From Trichlorobacter ammonificans (GTDB lineage: Bacteria > Desulfobacterota > Desulfuromonadia > Geobacterales > Pseudopelobacteraceae), in contig NZ_OW150024.1 in the NCBI RefSeq assembly GCF_933509905.1, positions 2,468,001 through 2,532,000 on the forward strand: a stretch of DNA of 64,000 bases. Reading direction: 5' to 3'. A program made the translations under genes and the position numbers. Below are positions 9,112-18,934 of this stretch, in pieces. The first letter of the stretch is position 1, and each line of letters begins with the position of its first letter. Under the pieces are notes generated by a model. It saw only the letters and a list, made by a program, of their open reading frames with translations, did not search any database and was not told where the DNA came from.

Positions 9112-10205
9112 GTCGCGTCCTCTCCACCTGCGGTCAGGTCATTGGTATTCGATTCATCCGGCGGTTCCAGCACGAACAGCTCGTACAGCACCGCCAGCAG
9201 CAGCGGGCCGAAGATCGCTCCCAGCACACCGAAAGCAGCCAGTCCCCCCAGCGCCCCCAGCATCAGCGGCAGGATCGGCAGGCTCACCTTGCTGCTCATG
9301 AAGAGCGGCCGGACAACGTTGTCGGCCATCCCCACCACGAGCAGCCCCCAAAGGCTCAGCAGCACCGCCGCAACGGCACTCCCCTGCACAAAGAGGTAGA
9401 TGGCGGCCGGCAGCCAGATGATGGCGGTTCCCACCAGCGGCACGAACCCGCCGATACCGGTCAGGAGTCCCAGCAGCAGGGGGGAGGGAACTCCGGCCAC
9501 CCAATAGGCCAAGCCGGCCAGCACCCCCTGCAGCAGACTGGTCAGCAGGGTGCCGAAGATGAAGCCGGCCAGAACGTTCTGCACCACCTGGGGTATCTGC
9601 CTGCCGAACCGGTGTCCCTCCAGGGTGGAGACCCGCACCAGCCAGCTCCGCACCTGCTCGCCGTCACGATAGACAAAAAACAGGATGAACAGCATGAAGA
9701 CCATGTTGAACAGAAAGGCAAAGGAGTTGGCCAGCGCCGAACTCAGCCCCCCCAGCACCTTGCCCACGATCTCCTTGGAGTTGGCCATCAGGTTATCCAT
9801 CAGGCCGGCTTCGCTCAGACCGGTCAATGCCTGCAAGCGCTCCAGCAGATGCTGGACCCAGGGCTGGCTTCCCAGCCGTTGCACCAGTTCCCGGGCGGTA
9901 CCACTGTTGACGGCCTGCTCCAGAAACCGGTACAGGGCTGCCACCTCCTGGACCAGCAGCACCAGCAGTCCCACCGTGGGCAACACGAACACCAGCATCA
10001 CCAGCACCGTCATGGCTGCCGCGGCAGTCCCTTCCCGCTCCCGGCAGAGACGGCGCAGCCGCCGGTACAAGGGAAAGGTGATGATGCCGATAATCAACGC
10101 CCACGCCAGAGGGGACAGAAAGGGAAGCAGCATGGCCCCCAGCAGGTAGAGGAGCGCCAGAATCGCGGTGAAGAGGGAGAGGATTTTCAGCAGGCCATAG
10201 TCCAT
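9108..10205 (-). CDS. AI-2E family (PerM-like) membrane permease
   Basis: A 365-residue polytopic protein starting at [26 protein letters not shown] lies just upstream, and the longer frame before it has no coding character. It shows about 7–8 hydrophobic segments, including [19 protein letters not shown], an amphipathic central region and the family-typical C-terminal block [19 protein letters not shown] then [21 protein letters not shown]. The family includes AI-2 exporters and Na+/H+ antiporters; the substrate cannot be deduced. Overlaps argC by 4 bp. Confidence 0.88.
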   Translation of the reverse strand: MDYGLLKILSLFTAILALLYLLGAMLLPFLSPLAWALIIGIITFPLYRRLRRLCREREGTAAAAMTVLVMLVFVLPTVGLLVLLVQEVAALYRFLEQAVNSGTARELVQRLGSQPWVQHLLERLQALTGLSEAGLMDNLMANSKEIVGKVLGGLSSALANSFAFLFNMVFMLFILFFVYRDGEQVRSWLVRVSTLEGHRFGRQIPQVVQNVLAGFIFGTLLTSLLQGVLAGLAYWVAGVPSPLLLGLLTGIGGFVPLVGTAIIWLPAAIYLFVQGSAVAAVLLSLWGLLVVGMADNVVRPLFMSSKVSLPILPLMLGALGGLAAFGVLGAIFGPLLLAVLYELFVLEPPDESNTNDLTAGGEDAT

Positions 10206-10333
10206 TGCGCCCTCCGGCAGGGGGGACAAAAAACGGTATGAGGAAGGCCGGTACAAGTCGTACGGAACACGATCCGTCGGGACACACCGCGGGGAACAGG
10301 TGCCGTACACCGATGGAGACGGCCTCCGGAACA

Positions 10334-10379
10334 GTTTTTAAAGAAAAACGGGGGATAACCCTTGCGGATTGTCCCCCGT
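10334..10379 (-). terminator. Rho-independent terminator of rplM-rpsI
   Basis: On the minus strand, ACGGGGGA (10379–10372) pairs with TCCCCCGT (10355–10348), extended by further pairs inside, and is followed by TTTTTCTTT. It lies about 40 bp after the rpsI stop codon. Confidence 0.85.
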
Positions 10380-10417
10380 AACCGGTGTCTTCCGGTGCGC
10401 GGCACCGAAAATCGGAT

Positions 10418-10810
10418 TTAGCGCTTGGAGAACTGGAACCTGGCGCGGGCAGCGGCAAGGCCGTACTTTTTACGCTCTTTGACGCGTGAATCGCGGGTAA
10501 TGAAACCGGCCTTCTTCAGGTTGGGACGCAGTTCCGGATCAGCCTCGAGCAGCGCCTTGGTGATACCATGGCGAATGGCGCCGGCCTGACCGGAGTCACC
10601 GCCGCCGCTGACGTTGACGTACACATCAAACTTGCCGAGGTTTTCGGTCAGCTCCAGAGATTGACGAACAACCATCTTGGAGGTTTCGCGGCCGAAGTAC
10701 TCGTCGAGCGTCTTATTGTTGACCACGATCCGACCGGCACCGGGCTTGAGCCACACCCGGGCAACCGAACTTTTTCTCTTGCCTGTGCCGTAGAAACTGA
10801 CAGCTGCCAT
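10418..10810 (-). CDS. rpsI: 30S ribosomal protein S9
   Basis: A 130-residue protein of normal length. It has the N-terminal [17 protein letters not shown], the central [20 protein letters not shown] and the strongly basic C-terminus ending KRKK-like ([22 protein letters not shown] region; final residues SKR), which reaches the P-site tRNA. It follows rplM with a 44-bp gap, the conserved L13–S9 operon order. Confidence 0.98.
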   Translation of the reverse strand: MAAVSFYGTGKRKSSVARVWLKPGAGRIVVNNKTLDEYFGRETSKMVVRQSLELTENLGKFDVYVNVSGGGDSGQAGAIRHGITKALLEADPELRPNLKKAGFITRDSRVKERKKYGLAAARARFQFSKR

Positions 10811-10854
10811 CTCTTTATCTCCTCAATTGATCAGGGTTGATCGACGTAACGTTC

Positions 10855-11283
10855 TTACAGGGCCAACTGCTTCGGTTGCTGGGCCTCGTGGGGATGGGCG
10901 CCACCGGTGTAAATCTTCAGCTTCTTCAGCATGTGGCGGGCCAGCTTGTTCTTGGGCAGCATACCCTTCACCGCCTTGCGGATCAGCTCTTCCGGCTTCT
11001 TGGCCAGGAGTTCGGCTGCGGTGGCAGACTTGATGCCGCCGGGGAACCCGGAGTGGCTGTAGTATACCTTGTCGGCGGTCTTGTTACCGGTCAGGGCGAT
11101 CTTCTCGGCATTGAGAACAATGACGAAATCGCCGGTGTCCACGCTGGGGGTATAGACCGGCTTGTGCTTGCCGCGCAGCACGTTGGCCACCTGGGTGGCC
11201 AGACGGCCCAGTACCAGATTCTCGGCATCAACCACGAACCACTGACGTGTAACCTGCTCTTTTTTTGCAACTTCCGTTTTCAT
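10855..11283 (-). CDS. rplM: 50S ribosomal protein L13
   Basis: 142 residues, starting at [15 protein letters not shown] with GAGG upstream; the 15 extra upstream codons of the open frame lack family similarity. Typical L13 motifs are [49 protein letters not shown] and the C-terminal [12 protein letters not shown]. First gene of the rplM-rpsI operon. Confidence 0.98.
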   Translation of the reverse strand: MKTEVAKKEQVTRQWFVVDAENLVLGRLATQVANVLRGKHKPVYTPSVDTGDFVIVLNAEKIALTGNKTADKVYYSHSGFPGGIKSATAAELLAKKPEELIRKAVKGMLPKNKLARHMLKKLKIYTGGAHPHEAQQPKQLAL

Positions 11284-11312
11284 TTCAAACCTCACAGCAG
11301 CTTGACCCGACA

Positions 11313-11389
11313 GGTGTGCTCGACACACCGGAGCCGTAATTAAGTTTCACGAAGAGGTGAACAATACGGAAACATCCAGATACTGTCAA
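11313..11389 (-). promoter_or_regulatory. rplM promoter and 5'-UTR hairpin
   Basis: On the minus strand, TTGACA (11389–11384) and TATTGT (11366–11361) are 17 bp apart, a near-consensus sigma-70 promoter. In the roughly 70-nt leader that follows, GGTGTG (11329–11324) and CACACC (11318–11313) can form a 6-bp hairpin around TCGAG. Ribosomal-protein leaders often carry autoregulatory structures, but nothing here proves this one does. Confidence 0.75.
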
Positions 11390-11496
11390 GATTTTTTTCC
11401 AGCCCGTTACCGAACCCGGTTGCCAGCGCCACGGTTTCGTGATACAGAAAACAACATTTTTAACCATTCCGTACTCTCCAGGCAAGGAAATCCATC

Positions 11497-11784
11497 ATGA
11501 GCATCAGCCGCAGTGATATCGACCATGTAGCCGTCCTGGCCCGGCTGGCCTTACGCGACGAGGAGAAGGAGCTGTTCACCGCCCAGATGGAGGCGATCCT
11601 CTCCTACGTGGAAACCCTCAACGAACTGGATACCACGAACGTCTCCCCCACCTCCCATGCCGTGCCGCTGCAGAACGCCTTCCGGCCCGACACGGTCCAG
11701 CCGTCCCTCGGTATCGACGCCGCCCTGGCCAATGCGCCGGACAGAAGCGACAGCTATTTCCGCGTTCCCCCGGTCATTGAATAA
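11497..11784 (+). CDS. gatC: Asp-tRNA(Asn)/Glu-tRNA(Gln) amidotransferase subunit C
   Basis: A 95-residue wrapping subunit that stabilises GatA in the GatCAB complex. It begins [20 protein letters not shown] and contains the conserved [13 protein letters not shown] and [15 protein letters not shown] stretches. AAGGAAA lies before the ATG. It heads gatC-gatA-gatB, divergent from rplM. Confidence 0.96.
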   Translation: MSISRSDIDHVAVLARLALRDEEKELFTAQMEAILSYVETLNELDTTNVSPTSHAVPLQNAFRPDTVQPSLGIDAALANAPDRSDSYFRVPPVIE

Positions 11785-11801
11785 TTAAGGATCAGCACAT
11801 T

Positions 11802-13259
11802 ATGGAACTTTTCGACCTCACCCTGCATCAGTTGCACGACATGCTGAAGAGCCGTGCCATCTCCTCCCGGGAGCTGACCCGCACCATGCTGGAGCGGATC
11901 GAAACCGTGGAGCCGCTGGTAGGCGCCTTTATCACCTGTACCGCCGACCAGGCCCTGGCGGACGCGGACCTGGCCGATCAGCGGATCGCCGCCGGCGACT
12001 GTGCTCCCCTGACCGGTATCCCGGTGGCCTTGAAGGATATCTTCATGACCGCCGGCATCCGCACCACCTGTGCCTCCCGGATTCTGGAAAACTTCATCGC
12101 CCCCTACGACGCCACGGCCTGGAGCCGGATGAAAGAACAGGGGGCGGTGCTGCTGGGCAAGCTGAACCAGGACGAGTTCGCCATGGGCTCCTCCTGCGAG
12201 ACCAGCGCCTTCGGCCCGACCCGCAACCCCTGGAACAGCGCCTGCATCCCCGGCGGTTCCTCCGGCGGCTCCGCGGCAGCCATTGCCGCCCGACAGGCGG
12301 TGGCCACCCTGGGCACCGACACCGGCGGTTCCATCCGCCAGCCGGCCTCCCACTGCGGCTGCGTGGGGCTCAAGCCCACCTACGGCCGGGTTTCGCGGTA
12401 CGGCGTCATCGCCTACGCCTCCTCCCTTGACCAGGTGGGCCCCATGACCCGCGATGTCCGCGATTGTGCCCTGCTGCTGCAGGTGATTGCCGGTCACGAC
12501 CCCAAGGACTCCACCAGCGTCGACACGCCGGTGCCCGACTACGGCGCGGCCCTGACCGGCGAGGTCGCGGGGATGAAGATCGGCCTGCCCAGGGAGTACT
12601 TCATCGAGGGGCTGGACCCGGCGGTGCAGCAGGCCATGGACCAGGCCATTGCCCGCTTCCGCGAGCTGGGGGCTGAACTGGTGCCGGTATCGCTCCCCCA
12701 CACCTCCTACGCCGTGGCCTGCTACTACCTGATCGCCACCGCCGAGGCCAGCTCCAACCTGGCCCGCTACGACGGCATCCGCTTCGGCCACCGGGCGCAG
12801 AACGCCGCCGGCCTGATCGACCTGATGATGCAGTCACGGGCCCACGGGTTCGGCTCCGAGGTGAAACGCCGGATCATGCTGGGCACCTACGCTCTCTCCT
12901 CCGGCTACTACGATGCTTACTACCTGAAGGCCCAGAAGGTGCGGTCCCTGATCCAGCAGGACTTCACCGAGGCATTCAAACAGGTGGACCTGCTGCTGAC
13001 CCCCACCGCCCCCACCCCGGCCTTCCGGCTGGGGGAGAAGGTCAGCGACCCGCTGCAGATGTACCTTTCCGACATCTTCACCATCCCGGTCAACCTGGCC
13101 GGCATCTGCGGCATTTCCGTTCCCGCGGGCATGAGCAGCGACGGCCTGCCGGTGGGCCTGCAGCTGGTGGGGCGCCCCTTTGGCGAAGAAACGATCCTCC
13201 GGGCGGCCCACGCCTTTGAACAGACCACCGAATGGCACCAGAAAAAGGCAGCGCTATGA
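11802..13259 (+). CDS. gatA: Asp-tRNA(Asn)/Glu-tRNA(Gln) amidotransferase subunit A
   Basis: The glutaminase subunit of GatCAB. 485 residues with the amidase Ser-cisSer-Lys triad visible: Lys78 (PVALKDIF), Ser153 ([11 protein letters not shown]) and Ser177 ([12 protein letters not shown]). The C-terminal [17 protein letters not shown] is family-typical. GatCAB amidates misacylated Glu-tRNA(Gln) and/or Asp-tRNA(Asn); no aminoacyl-tRNA synthetase is visible here to decide which. gatB starts within its stop codon (ATGA). Confidence 0.97.
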   Translation: MELFDLTLHQLHDMLKSRAISSRELTRTMLERIETVEPLVGAFITCTADQALADADLADQRIAAGDCAPLTGIPVALKDIFMTAGIRTTCASRILENFIAPYDATAWSRMKEQGAVLLGKLNQDEFAMGSSCETSAFGPTRNPWNSACIPGGSSGGSAAAIAARQAVATLGTDTGGSIRQPASHCGCVGLKPTYGRVSRYGVIAYASSLDQVGPMTRDVRDCALLLQVIAGHDPKDSTSVDTPVPDYGAALTGEVAGMKIGLPREYFIEGLDPAVQQAMDQAIARFRELGAELVPVSLPHTSYAVACYYLIATAEASSNLARYDGIRFGHRAQNAAGLIDLMMQSRAHGFGSEVKRRIMLGTYALSSGYYDAYYLKAQKVRSLIQQDFTEAFKQVDLLLTPTAPTPAFRLGEKVSDPLQMYLSDIFTIPVNLAGICGISVPAGMSSDGLPVGLQLVGRPFGEETILRAAHAFEQTTEWHQKKAAL

Positions 13260-14680
13260 ACTACCAACCGGTCATCGGACTCGAAGTCCACGTTCAGCTT
13301 AACACCAACACCAAGATCTTCTGCTCCTGCTCCACCCGCTTCGGGGCAGAGCCCAATCTGCACACCTGCCCGGTCTGCCTGGCCCTGCCCGGCGCCCTGC
13401 CGGTGCTGAACCGCCAGGTGGCCGACTACGCCATCATGGCGGGGCTCTCCACCAACTGCCGCATCGCCCGCCACAGCGTCTTTGCCCGCAAGAACTACTT
13501 CTATCCCGACCTGCCCAAGGGATACCAGATCAGCCAGTTCGAGCAGCCGATCTGCGAAAAAGGGTGGCTGGATATCGAAGGGGAATGGGGCGTGAAGCGG
13601 ATCGGCATCACCCGCATCCATATGGAGGAGGATGCCGGCAAGCTGGTGCACGGCATGGGGGGCGGCTCGGGCGTTGACCTGAACCGGGCCGGCACGCCGC
13701 TTCTGGAGGTGGTTTCCGAGCCGGACCTGCGCAGTGCCGACGAAGCGGTGGCTTACCTGAAGCAGCTCTACCAGATCGTCACCTACCTGGGAATCTGCGA
13801 CGGCAACATGGAGGAAGGCTCCTTCCGCTGCGACGCCAACGTGTCGGTCATGCCGGTGGGCTCAAGCACCTTCGGCACCCGGGCCGAGATCAAGAACGTC
13901 AACTCCTTCAAATTCGTCAAGCAGGCCATCGAGTACGAGATCGGCCGCCAGATCGACCTGATCGAAGACGGCGGAAAAGTCGTGCAGGAGACCCGCCTGT
14001 TTGACCCGAACAAGGGGACCACCCGTTCCATGCGGGGCAAGGAAGAGGCCCACGACTACCGTTACTTCCCGGATCCCGACCTGGTGCCGCTGGTGATCAG
14101 TGCCGACTGGGTGGAGCGGATCGAGAAGGATCTGCCGGAACTGCCGGACAAGAAGCGGCAGCGGTTCATCACCTTCTACACCCTGCCGGAATACGACGCC
14201 GACGTGCTCACCGCCTCCCGTCCCCTGGCCGCCTATTTCGAGGAAACCGCCGCCTTTGCCCATAACCCCAAGGCTGCCGCCAACTGGGTGATGGGAGAGG
14301 TGACCCGTGCGCTGAACGACTCCGGCCTTGACATCGACCACTGCCCGGTAACCCCCAAGGCCCTGGGGGAGCTGATCCGGCTGATCGACGGCGGCACCAT
14401 CTCCGGCACCATTGCCAAGAAGGTGTTCGAGCAGCTCTGGACACAGGGCGGCGACCCGGCCGAGATCGTCAAAGCGCAGGGACTGGCCCAGGTATCGGAC
14501 ACCGGCGCCATCGAGGCGGTCATCGACCGGATTCTGGCCGCGGCGCCGGACCAGGTGGCCGAGTATCGCGGCGGCAAGGAAAAGGTCTTCGGCTTCTTTG
14601 TCGGCCAGGTGATGAAGGAGATGAAAGGCAAGGCCAACCCGGCGGTGGTCAACGAGCTGCTGAAAGGAAAACTGGCCTGA
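13256..14680 (+). CDS. gatB: Asp-tRNA(Asn)/Glu-tRNA(Gln) amidotransferase subunit B
   Basis: The kinase/tRNA-binding subunit. 474 residues from [17 protein letters not shown]; the frame opens 8 codons earlier inside gatA. Key motifs are the zinc-site cysteines CSCSTRF and CPVCLALPG, the [15 protein letters not shown] stretch, HMEEDAGKL, and the C-terminal YqeY-like tail ending [17 protein letters not shown] overlap with gatA, and 1-bp overlap with lolA downstream. Confidence 0.97.
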   Translation: MNYQPVIGLEVHVQLNTNTKIFCSCSTRFGAEPNLHTCPVCLALPGALPVLNRQVADYAIMAGLSTNCRIARHSVFARKNYFYPDLPKGYQISQFEQPICEKGWLDIEGEWGVKRIGITRIHMEEDAGKLVHGMGGGSGVDLNRAGTPLLEVVSEPDLRSADEAVAYLKQLYQIVTYLGICDGNMEEGSFRCDANVSVMPVGSSTFGTRAEIKNVNSFKFVKQAIEYEIGRQIDLIEDGGKVVQETRLFDPNKGTTRSMRGKEEAHDYRYFPDPDLVPLVISADWVERIEKDLPELPDKKRQRFITFYTLPEYDADVLTASRPLAAYFEETAAFAHNPKAAANWVMGEVTRALNDSGLDIDHCPVTPKALGELIRLIDGGTISGTIAKKVFEQLWTQGGDPAEIVKAQGLAQVSDTGAIEAVIDRILAAAPDQVAEYRGGKEKVFGFFVGQVMKEMKGKANPAVVNELLKGKLA

Positions 14681-15393
14681 TGGCGGCGCTGCGGATCGTC
14701 CTGCTGCTCTGCCTCGGCTTGGCCCTGCAGGTGCTGCCGGCAGCGGCCCGGGAAGCCACCCTGGCCGAGGTGATCGCCACCCTGGAGCAGGGGTATGCCG
14801 GGCTCAAGGACCTGCAGGCCTCCTTCAGCCAGACCACCACCCTCCCCGGCCTGCCCCGGCCCCAGAAAGGAAACGGCGAGCTGCTGCTGCGCCGGCCGGA
14901 TCAGGGGGCGGCCCAGTTCCGCTTCGACTATGCCAAGCCGAAACAGCAGATCGTCTCCAACGGCAAGCAACTCTGGTTCCACCAGCCGGAGAACCGGCAG
15001 GTGATCGTCACCTCCGCCGAAAAACTGCTCAAGGGGGGCGGCAGCCTGGCCATGGCCTACCTCACCGGCTTGGGCGACGTGTCCCGCGATTTCACCGCCG
15101 CCCTTGCCAAGCCGGCCCGCGACAAACAGAACAACTACCTGATCGACCTGACGCCCCGCACCCCCACCCCGGCCCTGGCCCGTCTGCGGCTGGCCATCAG
15201 CAAAGAAGCGGTGGAACAACGGCTGGCCTCCGGCACGGCCGGCAACCACTTCCCCATCGTCTCCTCCGTGGTGGTTGACGGAAACGGCGCCGAGACCAGG
15301 ATCGACTACAGCCGGGTGCGCACCAACAGCGGCATCAGCGCCGCCAGGTTCACCTTTGCTATCCCGGCAGGGACCGAGATTATCAAACAGTAG
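14680..15393 (+). CDS. lolA: Outer-membrane lipoprotein carrier protein LolA
   Basis: A periplasmic chaperone that ferries lipoproteins from LolCDE to LolB. 237 residues: a signal peptide (hydrophobic IVLLLCLGLALQVL, likely cleavage near AAA-R), then LEQGYAGLKDLQASFSQTT and the half-barrel pattern GNGELLLRRPDQGAAQFRFD, QQIVSNGKQLWFHQPENRQV. It is fused to the gat operon by a TGATG overlap. No lolB is in view. Confidence 0.88.
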   Translation: MAALRIVLLLCLGLALQVLPAAAREATLAEVIATLEQGYAGLKDLQASFSQTTTLPGLPRPQKGNGELLLRRPDQGAAQFRFDYAKPKQQIVSNGKQLWFHQPENRQVIVTSAEKLLKGGGSLAMAYLTGLGDVSRDFTAALAKPARDKQNNYLIDLTPRTPTPALARLRLAISKEAVEQRLASGTAGNHFPIVSSVVVDGNGAETRIDYSRVRTNSGISAARFTFAIPAGTEIIKQ

Positions 15394-15407
15394 GAGGATA
15401 GACCGCC

Positions 15408-15893
15408 ATGCCGTCATTCGACATCGTTTCCAAGGTTGAGATGCAGGAAGTGGACAACGCCGTGAACCAGGCCGTGAAGGAGATCGCCCAGCGGTACGAC
15501 TTCAAGGGGTCCAAGAGCGAGATCACCCAGGAGCGGGAGACCATCAAGATCCTGGCCGATGACGACTACAAACTGAAGGCGGTGGTTGACGTGCTGCAGT
15601 CCAAGTTCATCAAGCGGGGCCTGTCGCTCAAGGCGATTCAGTACGGTAAGGTGGAGCCGGCCTCCGGCGGCATGGTACGCCAGCTCATTACCATCCAGCA
15701 GGGGATCTCCAAGGAAAAGGGGAAGGAGATCATCGCCGTCATCAAGGAGAGCAAGATCAAGGTGCAGGGCCAGATCCAGGACGACCAGGTGCGGGTCACC
15801 GGCAAGAACCGCGACGACCTGCAGCAGACCATTCAACTGCTGAAAGGAAAGGACCTGGGGGTGGAGATGCAGTTCGTTAACTTCAGGGAGTAA
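15408..15893 (+). CDS. YajQ family nucleotide-binding protein
   Basis: 161 residues, starting [20 protein letters not shown] after AGGAGG. The YajQ/DUF520 signatures are clear: [29 protein letters not shown], and the C-terminal [21 protein letters not shown]. Some homologues bind cyclic di-GMP, but ligand binding here is not proved. 14 bp after lolA, probably last gene of that unit. Confidence 0.93.
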   Translation: MPSFDIVSKVEMQEVDNAVNQAVKEIAQRYDFKGSKSEITQERETIKILADDDYKLKAVVDVLQSKFIKRGLSLKAIQYGKVEPASGGMVRQLITIQQGISKEKGKEIIAVIKESKIKVQGQIQDDQVRVTGKNRDDLQQTIQLLKGKDLGVEMQFVNFRE

Positions 15894-15915
15894 GCTTCTT
15901 CCTGAACCCGCCATA

Positions 15916-16995
15916 ATGCCATCAGACAACGACACTATTCTGGTTAAAGACCACCGGCTGCTCACAAAAGACTGGGCACAAGCAGTGCTGCGCCTGCATG
16001 ATGCCGGTGCCGTGGTGCGTGCCGTGGAGACCGTTGCGGTACATATCGGCACAACCACACGGGTACGGCTTGCCATCGACCACGACAGCCGCCATGTGGC
16101 ACGGAAATGGTTCGTCAAACTGCCGTCCAGGAACTGGCGGGCACGGCTTATTACCGCCCTGCCGCGTTTGTTGCAGACCGAAGCGCGCTTTTATCAGCAG
16201 CTGGCAGCACAGGTGCCGCTGACCATACCGCTCTGCCTGGCGGCCCGCAGCAGGTGGGGCAATGGCACGATACTCGTCCTTGCCGATGTGACCGAACAGG
16301 GCAGCAGAGCCGGAACAGCCGGGGATACCCTGGATATACCGCAGGTGTCTGCGGCAGTGGGGCAACTGGCACGGTTCCACGCCCGCTTCTGGCAGGACGC
16401 AACCGTGACAACCAGTTATCCGTGGCTTGCCGATTCGGTGCGGCAGTTGGAAGACCTGCTGGGCAGCGCACTGGCGGTGCCGTTGATGCGGCGCGGCCTG
16501 AGCAAGGCAGGCGGCCTGATTCCCGAAGAGCTGCATGGGCCTGCGTTACGCTATGCACACAACCGCAGAAAGGCCATGGCCTTTCTCAATGATGCGCCGC
16601 AGACGGTAACGCATCATGATTGCCATCCGGGCAACCTGTTCTGGCAAAAAGACGGCAGTGCCGGATTTCTGGATTGGCAACTGGTGCGGCTTGGCGAGGG
16701 GATCGGCGATATAGCCTATCTGTTGACCACGACATTGGCCCCTGAACTCCGCCGGCAGCACGAAGCCGCCCTGTTGGCGCAGTATGCCGAAACAGTACGT
16801 GCGCAAGGGGTACGTGGACTGAGCGATGATCTGATGACACGCTATCGCGCCCATTGCTGCTACACCTTTGAAGCGATGGTGGTAACGCTGGCAATCGGCG
16901 GCATGATGGAGCTGGACAGCAACCTGGAACTGATACGGCGAACAGCAATCGCGGTTAAGGATCTGGACTGTTTTGCGGCATTGCCGTTAGCGTGA
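15916..16995 (+). CDS. Phosphotransferase (aminoglycoside-phosphotransferase/ecdysteroid-kinase-like)
   Basis: 359 residues with a protein-kinase-like APH fold. The Brenner-type catalytic motif is HHDCHPGNLFW (about 233–243) and the DFG-equivalent is FLDWQLVRLGEGIGDIAYLL. Substrates of this family are diverse small molecules, and this one cannot be assigned. The last 400 bp and 100 bp of downstream sequence are repeated at 18435–18934, where they form a headless fragment. Transcribed in the same direction as yajQ, 22 bp downstream. Confidence 0.8.
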   Translation: MPSDNDTILVKDHRLLTKDWAQAVLRLHDAGAVVRAVETVAVHIGTTTRVRLAIDHDSRHVARKWFVKLPSRNWRARLITALPRLLQTEARFYQQLAAQVPLTIPLCLAARSRWGNGTILVLADVTEQGSRAGTAGDTLDIPQVSAAVGQLARFHARFWQDATVTTSYPWLADSVRQLEDLLGSALAVPLMRRGLSKAGGLIPEELHGPALRYAHNRRKAMAFLNDAPQTVTHHDCHPGNLFWQKDGSAGFLDWQLVRLGEGIGDIAYLLTTTLAPELRRQHEAALLAQYAETVRAQGVRGLSDDLMTRYRAHCCYTFEAMVVTLAIGGMMELDSNLELIRRTAIAVKDLDCFAALPLA

Positions 16996-17098
16996 AGAAC
17001 GCTTCTCTCAAAGAGGGCTTTCAGGCTACCTCGACGCCATGTTTATCCGTACAAAAAGGCTTTGCCAACATGTAATCCCTTCAGGAAATACGGAAAAT
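16599..17098 (+). repeat. 500-bp direct repeat, copy 1 (3' end of phosphotransferase and downstream)
   Basis: From GCAGACGGTAAC at 16599 to about 17098 the sequence recurs 1836 bp downstream with constant offset, no indels and only scattered substitutions. It covers the last 132 codons of the phosphotransferase and about 100 bp of noncoding sequence. The 1336 bp between the copies hold only the DUF4143 ATPase gene. Confidence 0.95.
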
Positions 17099-17119
17099 GC
17101 ACCTGATTTTCCAATAACT

Positions 17120-18319
17120 TTACAGCCTCAGTTGAAGCATCCGCAGATACTCCTCAACACCAATGGCGGTTACTCCACGACTGATAGGTTGCTCGCCGTC
17201 AGCCAGGCAGAGCAGCAGACCATCCTCCGGTGTTGTTTCTGCAAACAGAGAGGCATAACGGGTCAGACCTGACGCCAGTGCAGCGGTCGGCGTTCGGCTT
17301 AATTTGATTTCGACCGGAAGAACCCGCATATTCTCCCCCTCGATAATCATATCCACTTCCAGACCGTTATTCGTCCGCAGATACGAAAGTCGTGGCTGTT
17401 CTCCCCGGTTGGCATACATCTTTACCGTTTCCTGCAGGCAATAATTTTCAAACAACGCCCCCGCCATCGGTCCTTCCAGCAGTTGCTCCCGATCCCGCAC
17501 ACCGGCCAAATGACATGCCAATCCGGTGTCAAGGAAATAGACCTTTGGCATCTTGGTAATTCGTTTACCCAGATTATTGAAATGAGGCGGCAAAACGTAG
17601 ATGATCCGTCCGGCTTCCAGAACCGACAGCCAGCGCTTGATGGTGGTGACGCTAACGCCGAGATCTGTGGCAAACGAACTCATATTGAGAATCTGACTGC
17701 AACGTATAGCAAGAAGCTGCATGAACCGGTGGAACTCCCTCAAACTGCCGATATCATACAGAGAACGAATGTCCCTCTCCAGATATGTCTGGATGTAGGA
17801 TGAATACCAGAGCCGCCGATCTAATTCGGTCGTCGTGGCAATTTGAGGATATGCGCCAGGCAGGATGGATGAGGCAAACAGCTCCAATCCACCGGTGAGT
17901 GCTACAGTCTGCTGCATCTCTTCAGCGGCAAAGGGTAGCAGGTCAAGCAGAGCAATCCGACCGGCAAGGGAGTCGCCCAGGTTTCGAATCATGCCGAACT
18001 GCTGGGAACCGGTAAATACAAAGCGGCCATTGCGGCTGCGATCTTCATCCACTCGCATTTTGACGTACGAGAGGATTCCGGGAGCGAGCTGAATTTCATC
18101 GATAATGCAGCGGTCGCCCAGTGAATCAAGAAAATATACCGGATCGGAGTGCGCAAGCTCCAGCACCGCCGGATCGTCAAGCGTGACATAGTGATATTCG
18201 GGCAACGCATGGCGCAGCAGGGTTGATTTGCCGGACTGCCTCGGACCGGTGACGGCAAGACAGGGAAAAGTGGCAAGAATGCCGGGAAGAAGCTTTTCTA
18301 TGGTGCGTTGAATGTACAT
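17120..18319 (-). CDS. AAA ATPase with C-terminal DUF4143 domain
   Basis: 399 residues. Walker A TGPRQSGKSTLL (about 23–34), Walker B RCIIDEIQLAP, sensor FTGSQQFGM, then a winged-helix region (SFATDLGVSVTTIKRWLSVL) and a DUF4143 segment whose GLEVDMIIEG…PVEIK resembles a PD-(D/E)xK core. This large family is scattered through prokaryotic genomes, often near mobile DNA, and its role is not established. It is oriented against its neighbours and sits exactly between the two copies of a 500-bp repeat, which suggests insertion together with a local duplication. Confidence 0.88.
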   Translation of the reverse strand: MYIQRTIEKLLPGILATFPCLAVTGPRQSGKSTLLRHALPEYHYVTLDDPAVLELAHSDPVYFLDSLGDRCIIDEIQLAPGILSYVKMRVDEDRSRNGRFVFTGSQQFGMIRNLGDSLAGRIALLDLLPFAAEEMQQTVALTGGLELFASSILPGAYPQIATTTELDRRLWYSSYIQTYLERDIRSLYDIGSLREFHRFMQLLAIRCSQILNMSSFATDLGVSVTTIKRWLSVLEAGRIIYVLPPHFNNLGKRITKMPKVYFLDTGLACHLAGVRDREQLLEGPMAGALFENYCLQETVKMYANRGEQPRLSYLRTNNGLEVDMIIEGENMRVLPVEIKLSRTPTAALASGLTRYASLFAETTPEDGLLLCLADGEQPISRGVTAIGVEEYLRMLQLRL

Positions 18320-18434
18320 GAACGCATGATAAAAGTGGGGTTACGGGATGTCAATACAATTTTAACACCATGAAGCAAATGTGTATTTATAGAGCATGGT
18401 GCAACTGCCAAATTGGGTAGTGTCCCGAATTTCT

Positions 18435-18831
18435 GCAGACGGTAACGCATCATGATTGCCATCCGGGCAACCTGTTCTGGCAAAAAGACGGCAGTGCCGG
18501 ATTTCTGGATTGGCAACTGGTGCGGCTTGGTGAGGGGATCGGCGATATAGCTTATCTGTTGACCACGACATTGGCCCCTGGACTCCGCCGGCAGCACGAA
18601 GCCGCCCTGTTGGCGCAGTATGCCGAAACAGTACGTGCGCAAGGGGTACGTGGACTGAGCGATGATCTGATGACGCGCTATCGCGCCCATTGCTGCTACA
18701 CCTTTGAAGCGATGGTGGTAACGCTGGCAATCGGCGGCATGATGGAGCTGGACAGCAACCTGGAACTGATACGGCGAACGTCAATCGCGGTTAAGGATCT
18801 GGACTGTTTTGCGGCATTGCCGTTAGCGTGA
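18435..18831 (+). pseudogene. C-terminal fragment of the duplicated phosphotransferase
   Basis: Repeats the last part of the gene at 15916–16995, beginning within the catalytic motif (in copy 2 the frame reads on from the His-Asp-Cys-His-Pro-Gly-Asn-Leu codons). It has no N-terminal lobe and no start in the homologous position. The residues that can be compared are almost identical, including WQLVRLGEGIGDIAYLL, so the duplication is recent. Not expected to be functional. Confidence 0.85.
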
Positions 18832-18934
18832 AGAACGCTTCTCTCAAAGAGGGCTTTCAGGCTACCTCGACGCCATGTTCACCCGTACAAAAGGGCTTTG
18901 CAAACATGTAATCCCTTCAGGAAATACGGGAAAT
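18435..18934 (+). repeat. 500-bp direct repeat, copy 2
   Basis: Second copy of 16599–17098. It ends inside the first codons of the open frame of the next gene, so that frame begins in repeat-derived sequence. The 115 bp just before it (18320–18434) are unique and more AT-rich, with no gene recognised. Confidence 0.95.

Noticed and set aside
18320-18434. Unique AT-rich segment as promoter or inverted repeat end of a mobile element carrying the DUF4143 gene
   Set aside because: No inverted repeat matches the other side (17099–17119), so there is no evidence for transposon ends.
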